64,000 bases of DNA, taken from contig NZ_JAVDSL010000004.1 in assembly GCF_031455295.1 (NCBI RefSeq), forward strand, positions 1-64,000, given 5' to 3'. The position numbers and the translations under genes are program-made. The notes below the pieces were generated by a model. It saw only the letters and a program-made list of their open reading frames with translations. It ran no database searches and was not told the origin of the DNA. Source of the stretch: Leifsonia sp. 1010. GTDB taxonomy: Bacteria; Actinomycetota; Actinomycetes; Actinomycetales; Microbacteriaceae. Shown piece after piece: positions 53,193 through 61,994 of this stretch; position 1 is the first letter of the stretch, and every line of letters begins with the position of its first letter.

Positions 53193-54305
53193 ATGCAGGA
53201 GATCACAGCGCGCCATTTCGCGGAGCGCCTGGAGCGCGGCGCGACCCAGGCCCGCGCGGCGGGATTCGACGGCCTGGTGATCGCGCCCGGCCCCGACCTC
53301 GCCTACTTCGCCGACTACCTTCCCGTCGCCACGACCGAGCGCATCACCCTGCTCGTCATCCCGGCCGACGGCGAGCCCACGATGCTCGTGCCTGCGCTCG
53401 AGCACGGCGGCGCCGCCGAGACCCGCGCCGCTGGGGCGATCCGGCTGACCGACTGGTCCGACGGTCAGGACGAGTACGTCCCGGCGGCCGCACTGCTCCG
53501 GCCGGACGGCCAATACGCGATCTCCGACGCGACCTGGGCGATGCACCTGCTCGGCCTGCAGGAGAAGCTGCCCGATGCGCGCTTCGCCGCCATCTCCAAC
53601 GCCTTGCCGATGCTGCGGGCGGTCAAGACCGGCGACGAGGTCGACCGGCTCGCGGCCGCAGGGGCCGCGGCCGACGCGGCGTTCGAGGACATCCTGCGCG
53701 TCCCGTTCGCCGGGCGCACCGAACTGCAGGTGGCGGCCGACCTCGACCGACTGCTGCGCGAGCACGGTCATGCGCAGGTCGACTTCACGCTCGTCGCCTC
53801 GGGTCCGAACGGCGCCGATCCCCATCACGAGCCGGGCTCCCGGACCATCGTCGAGGGCGACATGGTCGTCCTCGACTTCGGCGGACTGCTCGACGGCTAC
53901 GGGTCCGATACGACCCGGGCCGTCCACGTCGGCGAGCCCACGGACGAGGAGCGCGAGGTGTTCGACGTGGTCGCGCTGGCGCAGCAGACCGCCTTCGATG
54001 CGGTGGCCGTCGGCGTCCCGTGCGAGGAGATCGACCGGGCCGCCCGGCGGGTGATCCGTGAGGCGGGATACGGCGAATTCTTCATCCACCGGGTCGGGCA
54101 CGGCATCGGCGTGACCACGCACGAACCGCCGTACATGGTCGAGGGCGAGCACCATCCCATCGAAGCGGGGATGTGCTTCTCTATCGAGCCGGGCATCTAC
54201 CTGCCCGGTCGATTCGGCGTCCGGATCGAGGACATCGTCGTCGCGGCGGAAGACGGAGCGCACCGGCTGAACAACTCCAGCAGGGAGCTGCACCTGGTCG
54301 GCTGA
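53193..54305 (+). CDS. M24-family Xaa-Pro aminopeptidase
   Basis: The 370-residue protein has a creatinase N-terminal domain and a pita-bread C-terminal domain with the M24 ligands: VLDFGGLLDGYGSDTTR, VGHGIG, SIEPGIY and VRIEDIVV. Likely a cytoplasmic metal-dependent aminopeptidase acting on Xaa-Pro peptides. ATG with AGAGGAG upstream; the adjacent acyl-CoA dehydrogenase-type gene is on the same strand. Confidence 0.9.
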   Translation: MQEITARHFAERLERGATQARAAGFDGLVIAPGPDLAYFADYLPVATTERITLLVIPADGEPTMLVPALEHGGAAETRAAGAIRLTDWSDGQDEYVPAAALLRPDGQYAISDATWAMHLLGLQEKLPDARFAAISNALPMLRAVKTGDEVDRLAAAGAAADAAFEDILRVPFAGRTELQVAADLDRLLREHGHAQVDFTLVASGPNGADPHHEPGSRTIVEGDMVVLDFGGLLDGYGSDTTRAVHVGEPTDEEREVFDVVALAQQTAFDAVAVGVPCEEIDRAARRVIREAGYGEFFIHRVGHGIGVTTHEPPYMVEGEHHPIEAGMCFSIEPGIYLPGRFGVRIEDIVVAAEDGAHRLNNSSRELHLVG

Positions 54306-54329
54306 GAACAGGCGCGCTGCGAAGCGGCC

Positions 54330-54743
54330 CTAGCGCACCGCGCGGTCGACAGCGACCTGCTGCGCGGCGGCGAGGATCCGGCGCCGCCGCACGAACGGCA
54401 GCGCGATCAGGCGCCATCCGACGAGGAACACGCCGAGCACGACAGCAGCCACCGCGATGAACGACGGCTGGACACCCTGGCCCGCGGAGGTGCGGATGAG
54501 CATCCCCACAGCGACCGTCATCAACCACACGGGGATGCCCGGCCAGATGATCGCGAGCGGGCGGTACCACGCCCAGGTCACCAGCCAGCCGACGACCAGG
54601 CCGACGAGGAACGGCCAGAGCGTGTCGAGGATCCCGAGGACGGAGTTCGCCTCCCCGTGGCTGCGGCGCCCGATGAGCACGAAGAGGGTCACGAGGGCCA
54701 CGTCGATGACGAATGCGGCGAGCGCGGTCCTCCAGGATTTCAC
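54330..54743 (-). CDS. DUF3054 membrane protein
   Basis: The 137-residue protein has four membrane helices and the DUF3054 pattern (AAFVIDVALVTLFVLIGRRSHGE, WPFLVGLVVGWLVTWAWYRP). Function unknown. I set the GTG start at 54743 because TAGCCT on the minus strand (54756-54751) ends 7 nt before it and there is no ribosome-binding site; an upstream ATG would start inside the opposing promoter region. Confidence 0.85.
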   Translation of the reverse strand: MKSWRTALAAFVIDVALVTLFVLIGRRSHGEANSVLGILDTLWPFLVGLVVGWLVTWAWYRPLAIIWPGIPVWLMTVAVGMLIRTSAGQGVQPSFIAVAAVVLGVFLVGWRLIALPFVRRRRILAAAQQVAVDRAVR

Positions 54744-54807
54744 GGGCACCAGGCTACGCGGACACCCCCGAACGTTCGCTGGACGGGAGCCGAATTGATA
54801 CCGGTGG

Positions 54808-54816
54808 TTATCCACA
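54808..54816 (+). promoter_or_regulatory. Perfect DnaA box TTATCCACA
   Basis: An exact DnaA consensus in the divergent region between DUF3054 and the fusion gene; a weaker copy (CTGTCCACA) follows about 18 nt downstream. Not an origin in context. Confidence 0.3.
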
Positions 54817-54917
54817 ATCGGCAGCCTGTCCACAACTTCGCTCGACGGTCGACATGGCGTCCATACCCCCTCAATAGACTGACGTCAGATCCGCCCCACC
54901 CGAGCCCTGGAGCCCCG

Positions 54918-57794
54918 TTGCCGAACTTCGACTTCCTCACCCAGCCCGCTCTCCCGCGCCCGGATGTCACGCCCGACGACGCGGCCGCGATCGCGGCAGC
55001 GCACTTCGGTCTCGACGGCCGCATCACCGAACTCGGCAGCAACCAGGATCGCAACTTCCGCATCGACACCGGTGACGACCGGTACGTGCTCAAGCTCGCC
55101 AACCCCGTGTTCTCCGCCGACGAACTGCGGGCTCAGAACGCGGCGCTCCGCGCGCTCGCGGGGTCGGGCATCCGCATCCCGGAGGTCCTCGAGACCACCG
55201 GCGGCGATGAGCTGGTCGAGGTCGACGTCCGCGGCACGACCCTGCTCGCCCGCGTGCTGCGCTACCTCGACGGCGACCCGCTCACCGGCGTCGGTCGGCC
55301 GACCCGCGAGCAGTTGCGCACGCTCGGGACCCTCGCCGGCCGTGTCGCCGCCGGGCTCTCGGCACTCCGCCACCCTGGGCTCGACCGGACGACGCAGTGG
55401 GATGCGCGCGTCAGCGGCGAGGTCGTCGACCTGCTGCTCGAGCACGTCGCCCAGCCGGCCAAGCGCGCCGTCGTGCGGGAGGCGACCGACGCTGCACTCG
55501 CCCGGCTACGGCTCGTGCGCGACCGGCTGCGCGTGCAGGCCGTCCACGGCGACGTCACCGACGACAACATCGTGCTCGGCGAGGGCGGACCCGGCGTGAT
55601 CGACTTCGGCGACGTGTCCGACGGCTGGCTCGTGGCCGAGCTGGCCGCAACCGTCACGAGCGCCCTGCACCACCTTCCCGACGAGCCGCTGGCCGTGCTG
55701 GACGTCATCGAGGCCTTCCACGCCGAGTCCCCGCTCGACGACGCGGACCTCGCCGCACTGTGGCCCCTGGTCGTCCTCCGCGGCGCCGTGCTCGTGGTCA
55801 GCGGCGAGCAGCAGGTCGCGCTCGAAGCCGACAACATCTACGCCGCTGAGAACCGCGCGCACGAGTGGGTCGCGTTCGACGTGGCCCGACGACTGAACGC
55901 GGCGGAGCTGGAGACACTGATCCGCGCCCGGCTTGCCCGGTCCGCCGTCACCGGGGCGCCGACCGGACTCGGCCGCTTGGTCGCACTCACCAGCACTCCG
56001 GAGAACCTCGCCGACCTCTCCGTCACCGCCCGCGACCTCGATGCGGGCGCCTGGGTGTCGGCGGATGCGGAGGATACCGTCCTCGCCCGCGTCTGCCGCG
56101 AGCACGGGCACGCCGTCACCCGGTACGGTGAGGCGCGGCTGACCCGCGCTCGGACCGACCGCGCCCTGCCCTCCGCGACCGTTGCCCTCGCCGTGACGCT
56201 GGATGCGCCCACCGGCGTCGAGGTGACCGCCCCGTTCGCGGGCGAGCTGGCGCTCGTCGGCGGCTCCTGGCTGCTGCGCGGCGACGATGCCGACCTCTGG
56301 CTGGACGGACTCACCCGTCCGCTCACGACCGCGACCGTGGCCGCCGGCGCCCCGATCGGCACGGCCATCCGCCTCACGGCGCAGCTCAGCACGCTGCGCG
56401 GGCACCGCCCACCAGCGTTCGTCACTCCGACGCTCCCGTTCTCTGCTTGGGCGGCCGTCTCCCCCGACCCGTCCGCGCTCTTCGGCGCCGACCTCGCAGC
56501 GGCGGATCCCGATCCGGAGGAGTCTCTGGCACGACGGGACGCGACCTTCGCCCAGGTGCAGGAGCACTACTTCGCACATCCACCGCTGATCGAGCGCGGC
56601 TGGCGGCACCACCTCGTCGACACGCGGGCCCAGAGCTACATCGACATGGTCAACAACGTGACGCAGATCGGCCACGGGCACCCGCGGCTGGTCGACGCTG
56701 TGCGGGACCAGTGGGCGCGGCTGAACACGAACTCGCGGTTCCACTACGACGAGCTCTCCCGTTTCACCGAGCGCCTGGCGGAGATCGCGCCCGAGGGGCT
56801 CGACACCGTGTTCCTGGTGAACAGCGGCAGCGAGGCGGTCGACCTCGCGCTCCGGCTGGCCCAGATCCACACCGGCCGCCGGACCATCCTGGCGGTGACC
56901 GAGGCCTACCACGGCTGGACGATGGCTTCGGACGCGGTCTCGTCGTCCCTCGGCGACAACCCGCGCGCCCTCGAGACCCGGCCCGACTGGGTGAAGCTCG
57001 TCGCCGCTCCCAACTCGCTGCGCGGGCGCCACCGCGGCCCCGACTCGGCGGCCGCCTACCTGGCCGACCTCGACGCCGACCTCGCGGAGCTGGATGCGGC
57101 CGGCACCGAGGTCGCAGGCTATATCGCCGAGCCGGTGTTCGGCAACGCGGGCGGCCTGATGCTCCCCGACGGCTACCTGGCCGGCGTCTACGAGCGCATC
57201 CGCGCGCGCGGCGGCGTCTGCATCGCCGACGAGGTACAGGTCGGCTACGGGCGGCTCGGGCACTACTTCTGGGGCTCCGAGCAGCAGGGAGTTCTGCCGG
57301 ACGTCATCACGATCGCGAAGGCCATGGGCAACGGGCAGCCGCTCGGAGCCGTCATCACCCGGCGCGAGATCGCCGAGTCGTTCGCCGCCGAGGGCAGCTT
57401 CTTCTCCTCCGCCGGCGGCAGCCCCGTCTCGTCGGTGGTCGGCCTGACGGTGCTCGACGTCATGCGCGACGAGGGCCTCCAGCAGAACGCCGCGACGGTC
57501 GGCGACCACCTGGCCGCGCGTCTGCGCGAGCTGGGCGAGCGGCACCCGCTCGTCGGCGCCGTCCATGGCATGGGCCTCTACCTCGGCATGGAGCTGGTCC
57601 TCGACCGCGAGACGCTGCAGCCCGCGACCGCGGAGGCGGCGCTGGTGTGCGACCGCATGCTGGCGGAGGGCTGCATCGTCCAGCCGACCGGGGACTACAA
57701 GAACGTGCTCAAGATCAAGCCGCCGCTGTGCATCACACGCGAGAGCGCCGATCGTTTCGCGGACGCGCTCGACCTCGTGCTGGCGACCCTGTAG
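54918..57794 (+). CDS. Three-domain fusion: APH-like kinase, M23-like domain, class III aminotransferase
   Basis: A 958-residue fusion. Residues ~30-300 form an aminoglycoside/choline-kinase-like domain (VHGDVTDDNIVL as the catalytic loop, VIDFGDVSDGW as the metal loop). A central ~340-500 region looks like the M23-type beta domain. The rest is a class III aminotransferase with K801 in ITIAKAMGNGQ. This three-part layout is known among actinobacterial and rhizobial relatives of ethanolamine-phosphate phospho-lyase. Predicted substrate is a phosphorylated amino alcohol or similar, the kinase step producing the aminotransferase/lyase substrate (inference). Start is TTG at 54918 with CTGGAG upstream, about 38 nt after TAGACT. 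Confidence 0.82.
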   Translation: MPNFDFLTQPALPRPDVTPDDAAAIAAAHFGLDGRITELGSNQDRNFRIDTGDDRYVLKLANPVFSADELRAQNAALRALAGSGIRIPEVLETTGGDELVEVDVRGTTLLARVLRYLDGDPLTGVGRPTREQLRTLGTLAGRVAAGLSALRHPGLDRTTQWDARVSGEVVDLLLEHVAQPAKRAVVREATDAALARLRLVRDRLRVQAVHGDVTDDNIVLGEGGPGVIDFGDVSDGWLVAELAATVTSALHHLPDEPLAVLDVIEAFHAESPLDDADLAALWPLVVLRGAVLVVSGEQQVALEADNIYAAENRAHEWVAFDVARRLNAAELETLIRARLARSAVTGAPTGLGRLVALTSTPENLADLSVTARDLDAGAWVSADAEDTVLARVCREHGHAVTRYGEARLTRARTDRALPSATVALAVTLDAPTGVEVTAPFAGELALVGGSWLLRGDDADLWLDGLTRPLTTATVAAGAPIGTAIRLTAQLSTLRGHRPPAFVTPTLPFSAWAAVSPDPSALFGADLAAADPDPEESLARRDATFAQVQEHYFAHPPLIERGWRHHLVDTRAQSYIDMVNNVTQIGHGHPRLVDAVRDQWARLNTNSRFHYDELSRFTERLAEIAPEGLDTVFLVNSGSEAVDLALRLAQIHTGRRTILAVTEAYHGWTMASDAVSSSLGDNPRALETRPDWVKLVAAPNSLRGRHRGPDSAAAYLADLDADLAELDAAGTEVAGYIAEPVFGNAGGLMLPDGYLAGVYERIRARGGVCIADEVQVGYGRLGHYFWGSEQQGVLPDVITIAKAMGNGQPLGAVITRREIAESFAAEGSFFSSAGGSPVSSVVGLTVLDVMRDEGLQQNAATVGDHLAARLRELGERHPLVGAVHGMGLYLGMELVLDRETLQPATAEAALVCDRMLAEGCIVQPTGDYKNVLKIKPPLCITRESADRFADALDLVLATL

Positions 57795-58668
57795 GCCGGA
57801 GGACGCGGCCCGCCTCCTCTCCGATCGCGGCGGCGACGGCGTCGAGCGCGGCCGACCGCAGCGACCACTGGTGCCAGTACAGCGGAACCTCGGCCGTTCG
57901 CTCGTCGTCGAGCACGACCAGCGCGCCGGAGGCGACGAGCGCATCCGCCTGCAGATCGGGCAGCATCCCCCAACCGAGCCCGTGCACCGCCGCCTCGACG
58001 AACTGGGTGGACGCCGGGATGTAGTGGCGCGGCGGTCGCGCACCGGGCGCGAACGCGTCGAGATAGCGGTCCTGCAGGGCGTCCTTGCGGTCGAACACCA
58101 GCATCGGCGCGACGGCGGCCGCCTCCGGACTCCAGCCGTCCGCGCACCAGCGGGCGACGAAGGCTGGGCTCGCCGCGGCCCGGTAGACCATCGAGCCGAG
58201 CGGACGGGACGTGCACCCCTGCACCGGCTCCGGATCGGACCCGATCGCCGCCAGCGCCGTCCCGTCACGGAGACGGTCGAGAGTGTGCTCCTGGTCGTCG
58301 ATCGCCAGCTGGTACGCGACGCCGTCGAGCCGGGCGAGCGCGGGCAGCACCCAGGTGGCGAGGGAGTCGGCGTTGACGACGAGCGGGAGCGGCGTGCTGG
58401 TCGTGTCGTCTGCACCGGCGAGTTCTGCCGCGGCCTCCGCCTCCAGCAGGGTCAGCTGACGGGCCAGGCGAAGCAGGACGCTGCCCGCCTCGGTCGGCTC
58501 GACCGGCTTGCTGCGCCGGACGAGCACGCGCCCGCTCTGCTCCTCGAGCGCCTTGATGCGCTGACTGACCGCCGACGGGGTGATGTGGAGCGCAGCGGCG
58601 GCCGCCTCGAAGGTTCCACCGTCCACGACGGCGGCGAGGGTCCGCAGGTGCTCCACGTTGGCCGCCAT
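57733..58668 (-). CDS. lysG: LysG/ArgP-type LysR regulator
   Basis: A 311-residue LysR-family protein: N-terminal HTH (GGTFEAAAAALHITPSAVSQRIKALE) and a two-lobed effector domain (LVVNADSLATWVLPAL). Divergent from a LysE-type exporter, the classical lysG/lysE arrangement, so it probably activates lysE with lysine/arginine. Its last 62 nt overlap the 3' end of the convergent fusion gene. ATG chosen at 58668, with a TAGCAT hexamer about 8 nt upstream; a longer form from 58749 would overlap the lysE start. Confidence 0.88.
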   Translation of the reverse strand: MAANVEHLRTLAAVVDGGTFEAAAAALHITPSAVSQRIKALEEQSGRVLVRRSKPVEPTEAGSVLLRLARQLTLLEAEAAAELAGADDTTSTPLPLVVNADSLATWVLPALARLDGVAYQLAIDDQEHTLDRLRDGTALAAIGSDPEPVQGCTSRPLGSMVYRAAASPAFVARWCADGWSPEAAAVAPMLVFDRKDALQDRYLDAFAPGARPPRHYIPASTQFVEAAVHGLGWGMLPDLQADALVASGALVVLDDERTAEVPLYWHQWSLRSAALDAVAAAIGEEAGRVLRPTGSPARGRARPRNDRRSRV

Positions 58669-58675
58669 ATGAAGG

Positions 58676-58689
58676 GATGCTAATGCATC
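58676..58689 (-). promoter_or_regulatory. Candidate LysG binding site (GATGC-TAAT-GCATC) in the lysG-lysE gap
   Basis: The palindrome GATGC-N4-GCATC sits over the lysG -10 region, in the 71-bp gap between the divergent lysG and lysE genes. A LysR-type autoregulatory site is expected here. Confidence 0.5.
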
Positions 58690-58739
58690 ATCACGAACCT
58701 GAGCTGTACTTAGTCGACGCACCACCCTAGCGTCGAGGG

Positions 58740-59339
58740 GTGCTCGCAACGTTCTTCACCGGCCTCGGGTCGGCCGCATCCCTCATCGTCGCCATCGGCG
58801 CGCAGAACGCCTTCGTCCTCCGTCAGGGGCTGCGCCGCGAGCACGTCCTGCCGATCGTCGTCATCTGCGTCGTCAGCGACGCCCTGCTGATCGCGGCGGG
58901 AGTGGCCGGCATCGGCGTCCTGGTGAAGAACGCTCCGATCGCGCTCGAGGTCGTCCGCTGGGCCGGCTTCGCCTTCCTCCTCGGCTACGCCGTCTTCGCC
59001 GCGCGCCGGGCCCTCAAGCCGGAATCGCTGACCGCCTCCGGCGCCGTAGCCGGATCCCTCGCCGCCGCCGTCGGCACCTGCCTCGCGATCACCTGGCTCA
59101 ACCCGCACGTCTATCTCGACACCGTGCTGCTGCTCGGCTCGCTCTCGGCCTCGCACGGCGACCCCGGCCGCTGGGTGTTCGGAGCGGGCGCTGCCACCGC
59201 GAGCCTGCTCTGGTTCGGTCTGCTCGGCTTCGGCGCGCGGTTCGCCGCTCCCGTGTTCGCGAAGCCGATCGCCTGGCGCATCCTCGACGGCGGGATCGCG
59301 GTGCTGATGGTCGTGCTCGCGATCCTGCTGGTCGTCTAG
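58740..59339 (+). CDS. lysE: LysE/ArgO-type basic amino-acid exporter
   Basis: The 199-residue protein has the family pattern: [30 protein letters not shown] in helix 1 and the loop after it, then about five more helices and [16 protein letters not shown]. It exports lysine/arginine and is probably controlled by the divergent LysG. GTG start with TAGCGT (58728-58733) ending 6 nt upstream, so probably leaderless. Confidence 0.92.
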   Translation: MLATFFTGLGSAASLIVAIGAQNAFVLRQGLRREHVLPIVVICVVSDALLIAAGVAGIGVLVKNAPIALEVVRWAGFAFLLGYAVFAARRALKPESLTASGAVAGSLAAAVGTCLAITWLNPHVYLDTVLLLGSLSASHGDPGRWVFGAGAATASLLWFGLLGFGARFAAPVFAKPIAWRILDGGIAVLMVVLAILLVV

Positions 59340-59357
59340 ACCGGCAGGCCGCGCAGC

Positions 59358-59939
59358 TCAGCGGAGCGCGTCGAGGTGCGCCGCCAGCACGCCGACGGCC
59401 CGCCGGCGCTCCTCCGGTCCGTCCTCCCACAGCAGGTGGAGCGCGACACCGTCGACCAGGGCGTGCAGCCGGTCCGCCTCGACCGACGCATCCCGTCCGG
59501 CCCGCAGCTCCCCCGTTCGGTCCAGCTCCGCGAGGAGACCGGCGCACAACTCGCGAATGGCGGAGTTGAACTCGAGCAGCACCGGTCGAAGCTGTCCGCT
59601 GCTGAGCGCCAGGGCTCCGAGCTGCAGGTGTGCGGTCAGTTCGACGCGCCGTTCCTCGTCGAGGGGCAGCAGTTCCTCCAGGACGGCGAGCACGGCCGTC
59701 CTGCCCTCGCCGCGAACCCGTTCGATGCGACGTGTCGCGTTCTGCCGGATGTGCTCGAGGCAGAACCGGCGCAGCGCATCCTGCTCGGGGAAGGCCCGGC
59801 GGAGGGATGCGGTGGCGATGCCCGCTTCGGCCGCCACATTGCGCACCGACAGCCCCGCCAGGCCGTCGCGCGCAAGCACGCGCAGCGCCGCCTCGGCGAT
59901 CTCGCGGTCGCGCTCCTCGTGGTCGATCAGCCGCGGCAT
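59358..59939 (-). CDS. TetR/AcrR-type regulator (BetI-like C-terminus)
   Basis: The 193-residue repressor starts MPRLIDHEERDREIAEAALRVLARDG and has the HTH GLAGLSVRNVAAEAGIATASLRRAFP. The C-terminal half is the BetI-like helical domain. It is 2 nt downstream of the membrane-protein gene on the same strand, so it is likely cotranscribed with it and may regulate it. Ligand unknown. Confidence 0.88.
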   Translation of the reverse strand: MPRLIDHEERDREIAEAALRVLARDGLAGLSVRNVAAEAGIATASLRRAFPEQDALRRFCLEHIRQNATRRIERVRGEGRTAVLAVLEELLPLDEERRVELTAHLQLGALALSSGQLRPVLLEFNSAIRELCAGLLAELDRTGELRAGRDASVEADRLHALVDGVALHLLWEDGPEERRRAVGVLAAHLDALR

Positions 59940-59941
59940 CG

Positions 59942-60490
59942 TCAGCCCCTCGACACGGCCGGCCGCGCGGTCTTCCTGGGCCAGATCGTGTAGCTGACCG
60001 CCCAGAGCACATCGATGCCGAGGATCACTCCGAGGAGGGGGAAGAACCCGAGCAGCTCCGCGGTGCGCACGGGAGCTCCGACCACGAGGATCAGCACCCC
60101 GAGGATGGCCCCGGCGACGGCGCACGCGAGCAGCGTTCGCGCGGCGTCCTTCCAGCAGGCGACCGTGTACGCCCACCCCGTCGGCTTCGGACGCGGCTCG
60201 GCACCACGGAAGCGCTGCGCGAACTTCGCGTCGGCCCAGGCGATCATCCGGTGCCCGTAGGCGACCGAGATGCCGATGTAGAGGGCGGCGAGGCCGTGGT
60301 GCCAGGATGCCGTGGCCCCTCCGATCAGGTCGGCGGCGACCAGCACCAGCAGCACGACATCAATGAGCGGCGCGGCGATGAGAAGCGCGGCGCCCACGCG
60401 GGGTTTCCCGGCCGGATAGCGGGCGATCAGGCCGGCGACGATGGCCACCCAGAATCCGATCTCGCATGCCACGATCGCCAGCAGAATCAT
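59942..60490 (-). CDS. Integral membrane protein of unknown function
   Basis: A 182-residue protein with about five hydrophobic helices and one charged loop (WADAKFAQRFRGAEPRPKPTGW). It starts MILLAIVACEIGFW and has a GGGGACGAG stretch upstream. No family is recognised; weak resemblance in layout to the small membrane protein at 31201-31611. It appears to share an operon with the TetR gene that follows it. Confidence 0.7.
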   Translation of the reverse strand: MILLAIVACEIGFWVAIVAGLIARYPAGKPRVGAALLIAAPLIDVVLLVLVAADLIGGATASWHHGLAALYIGISVAYGHRMIAWADAKFAQRFRGAEPRPKPTGWAYTVACWKDAARTLLACAVAGAILGVLILVVGAPVRTAELLGFFPLLGVILGIDVLWAVSYTIWPRKTARPAVSRG

Positions 60491-60557
60491 CTCGTCCCCC
60501 GAACCCCTCAGTGTTAGCACGACTGTACCAACAAAACGCGATGGGAGCGAACGCGGG

Positions 60558-60590
60558 CAAACAAAAAGGCCGCCCGACTGGGCGGCCTTT
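60558..60590 (-). terminator. Intrinsic terminator of the tRNA-Ala gene
   Basis: A perfect 11-bp stem, AAAGGCCGCCC (60565-60575) with its inverse (60580-60590), with a 4-nt loop. On the minus strand it is followed by TTTTTGTTTG, the pattern of a rho-independent terminator, placed just after the tRNA-Ala gene. Confidence 0.9.
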
Positions 60591-60597
60591 CCGGTTC

Positions 60598-60673
60598 TGG
60601 TGGAGCTAAGGAGATTCGAACTCCTGACCTCTTCGATGCGAACGAAGCGCGCTACCAACTGCGCCATAGCCCC
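60598..60673 (-). tRNA. tRNA-Ala (anticodon CGC)
   Basis: On the minus strand the 76-nt sequence begins GGGGCTATGGCGCAG and ends CTCCACCA, with CCA encoded. The acceptor GGGGCTA pairs with TAGCTCC (one G-T pair), and the anticodon stem CTTCG/CGAAG encloses loop TTCGCAT, so the anticodon is CGC (Ala GCG). T-arm AGGAGTTCGAATCTCCT is intact. It follows the sepX-like gene and is terminated by the hairpin downstream. Confidence 0.97.
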
Positions 60674-60731
60674 GGGGAACTGCTTAGAAACAATAGCACC
60701 CCTCGCGGGTCCCGTCGAAATCGAGCACGGC

Positions 60732-61865
60732 TCAACTGGCCGCTCGGCGACGACGCAGGACCGCGTCCAGGTCCATGCTGCCGGTGTCTGCCTCGTCGAG
60801 AATCCCCATGCTCGCGTAGCGGCTCGGGACGGTCGTCGCAGCGGGCGCGGAGGCCACTGCCGAGGACACCGCAGAGGCCGATGCTGAGGCCACCGCGGAC
60901 GCGACAGCGGACGGGCCCGTCGACTCCGCGACCGGCCGCTCCACGGCCCGCAGCGGCACCGGCGCAGCCACCGGAGCGGGCGGTGCGACCTCGGCCGCCC
61001 TCCGCTCGAACTCGGCGCGGGCGGCCGCGCGGCGCAGCTCCGCCGCGGCATCCACCGACGCCATCGCGGCGGCCGCGACCGTGCCGGGCGACAGGTGCAG
61101 CGGCTTCGGGAGCGGGCGGGGCGTCCAGCTCTGACGCAGCCGCTCCTGCACCGGGACGTCGTCGTGCTGAGCGTCGTCGTAGAGCTCCGGCGCGACGACG
61201 GACGTGCGCACCAGGGGCTGGGCGACCGCGGAGGCGCGGTCGGGCCGCGCGAGGCGGCCGAGCATCCATCCGGAGAGCGCGACCGCGCCGAGCGAGGCGG
61301 CGGCGAGCAGCCATGCTCCGGTCTCGAAGAGCAGAACCGTGCCCGAGACCAGCCCGATCAGGCCGGCGACGAGCACGAGGGTCGAGAGTCCGCGCGCCCG
61401 CCGGAGACGGCGGCGGCGCTGCGGCGACAGCACCGGACGAGCGGTGGATGTGGCGAGCACACGAGCGCGCTGCGCGGCAGCCGCGCGGGCGGCACGCTCC
61501 AGGGCGATCGCCTCCGCTGCGGCCCGCTCCGCCTCCTCCGCGGCACGGCGGCGCTCCTCGGCGAGGGCCTGCTCGCGGCGTGCGTGGGCGGCGGCCTCCG
61601 CGCGGGCGGCGGCGAGGGTCTTCTGCTCCGACTTGCGGAGGATGCGCTGCTGCTCGGCGACCGTCCGGGCGGTGGCCTCGAGGCGCACCTCGTCGGGAAG
61701 TTCGCTGGTCTCGGCAAGGATGCGCAGCGTCTGCTGCAGCCGCACGGCGTTCCGCTCCGTGGCGAGGTACTCCCGGCGGCGCAGCCACACCGGGACCAGA
61801 TAGGCGAGCCACAAAGCGGCCGCGAGCGCGACGACGACCCCACCGCCCATCACATCCCCGTTCAT
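60732..61865 (-). CDS. SepX-like divisome-associated membrane protein
   Basis: A 377-residue protein: an N-terminal membrane helix (VVVALAAALWLAYLVPVWL), a long Arg/Glu/Ala-rich coiled-coil (about 35-150), two further membrane helices (about 160-205) and an Ala/Ser/Pro-rich disordered C-terminus. The order galU-rimJ-this gene-tRNA-Ala matches the conserved actinobacterial locus that holds sepX (M. tuberculosis Rv0996 type), a septation protein in Streptomyces. Function here is inferred from synteny and architecture. TACCGT on the minus strand ends 7 nt before the ATG, so it can be transcribed alone. Confidence 0.75.
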   Translation of the reverse strand: MNGDVMGGGVVVALAAALWLAYLVPVWLRRREYLATERNAVRLQQTLRILAETSELPDEVRLEATARTVAEQQRILRKSEQKTLAAARAEAAAHARREQALAEERRRAAEEAERAAAEAIALERAARAAAAQRARVLATSTARPVLSPQRRRRLRRARGLSTLVLVAGLIGLVSGTVLLFETGAWLLAAASLGAVALSGWMLGRLARPDRASAVAQPLVRTSVVAPELYDDAQHDDVPVQERLRQSWTPRPLPKPLHLSPGTVAAAAMASVDAAAELRRAAARAEFERRAAEVAPPAPVAAPVPLRAVERPVAESTGPSAVASAVASASASAVSSAVASAPAATTVPSRYASMGILDEADTGSMDLDAVLRRRRAAS

Positions 61866-61994
61866 GTCCTCTACGGTAGGGGCGGCGACGGCCGAGCCTC
61901 GGTCACCCGCGGGGGTGTGTCACCCGATCCAGCGCGCTTTCAGCACATTTCCACCGGAAGCACCCGGCTGAGCGGCCCGGGGATGAGAACCGGC

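Noticed and set aside
58668-58749. Longer lysG start at 58749
   Set aside because: It would overlap the lysE start codon and remove the promoter region; the internal ATG at 58668 fits the LysR consensus start.
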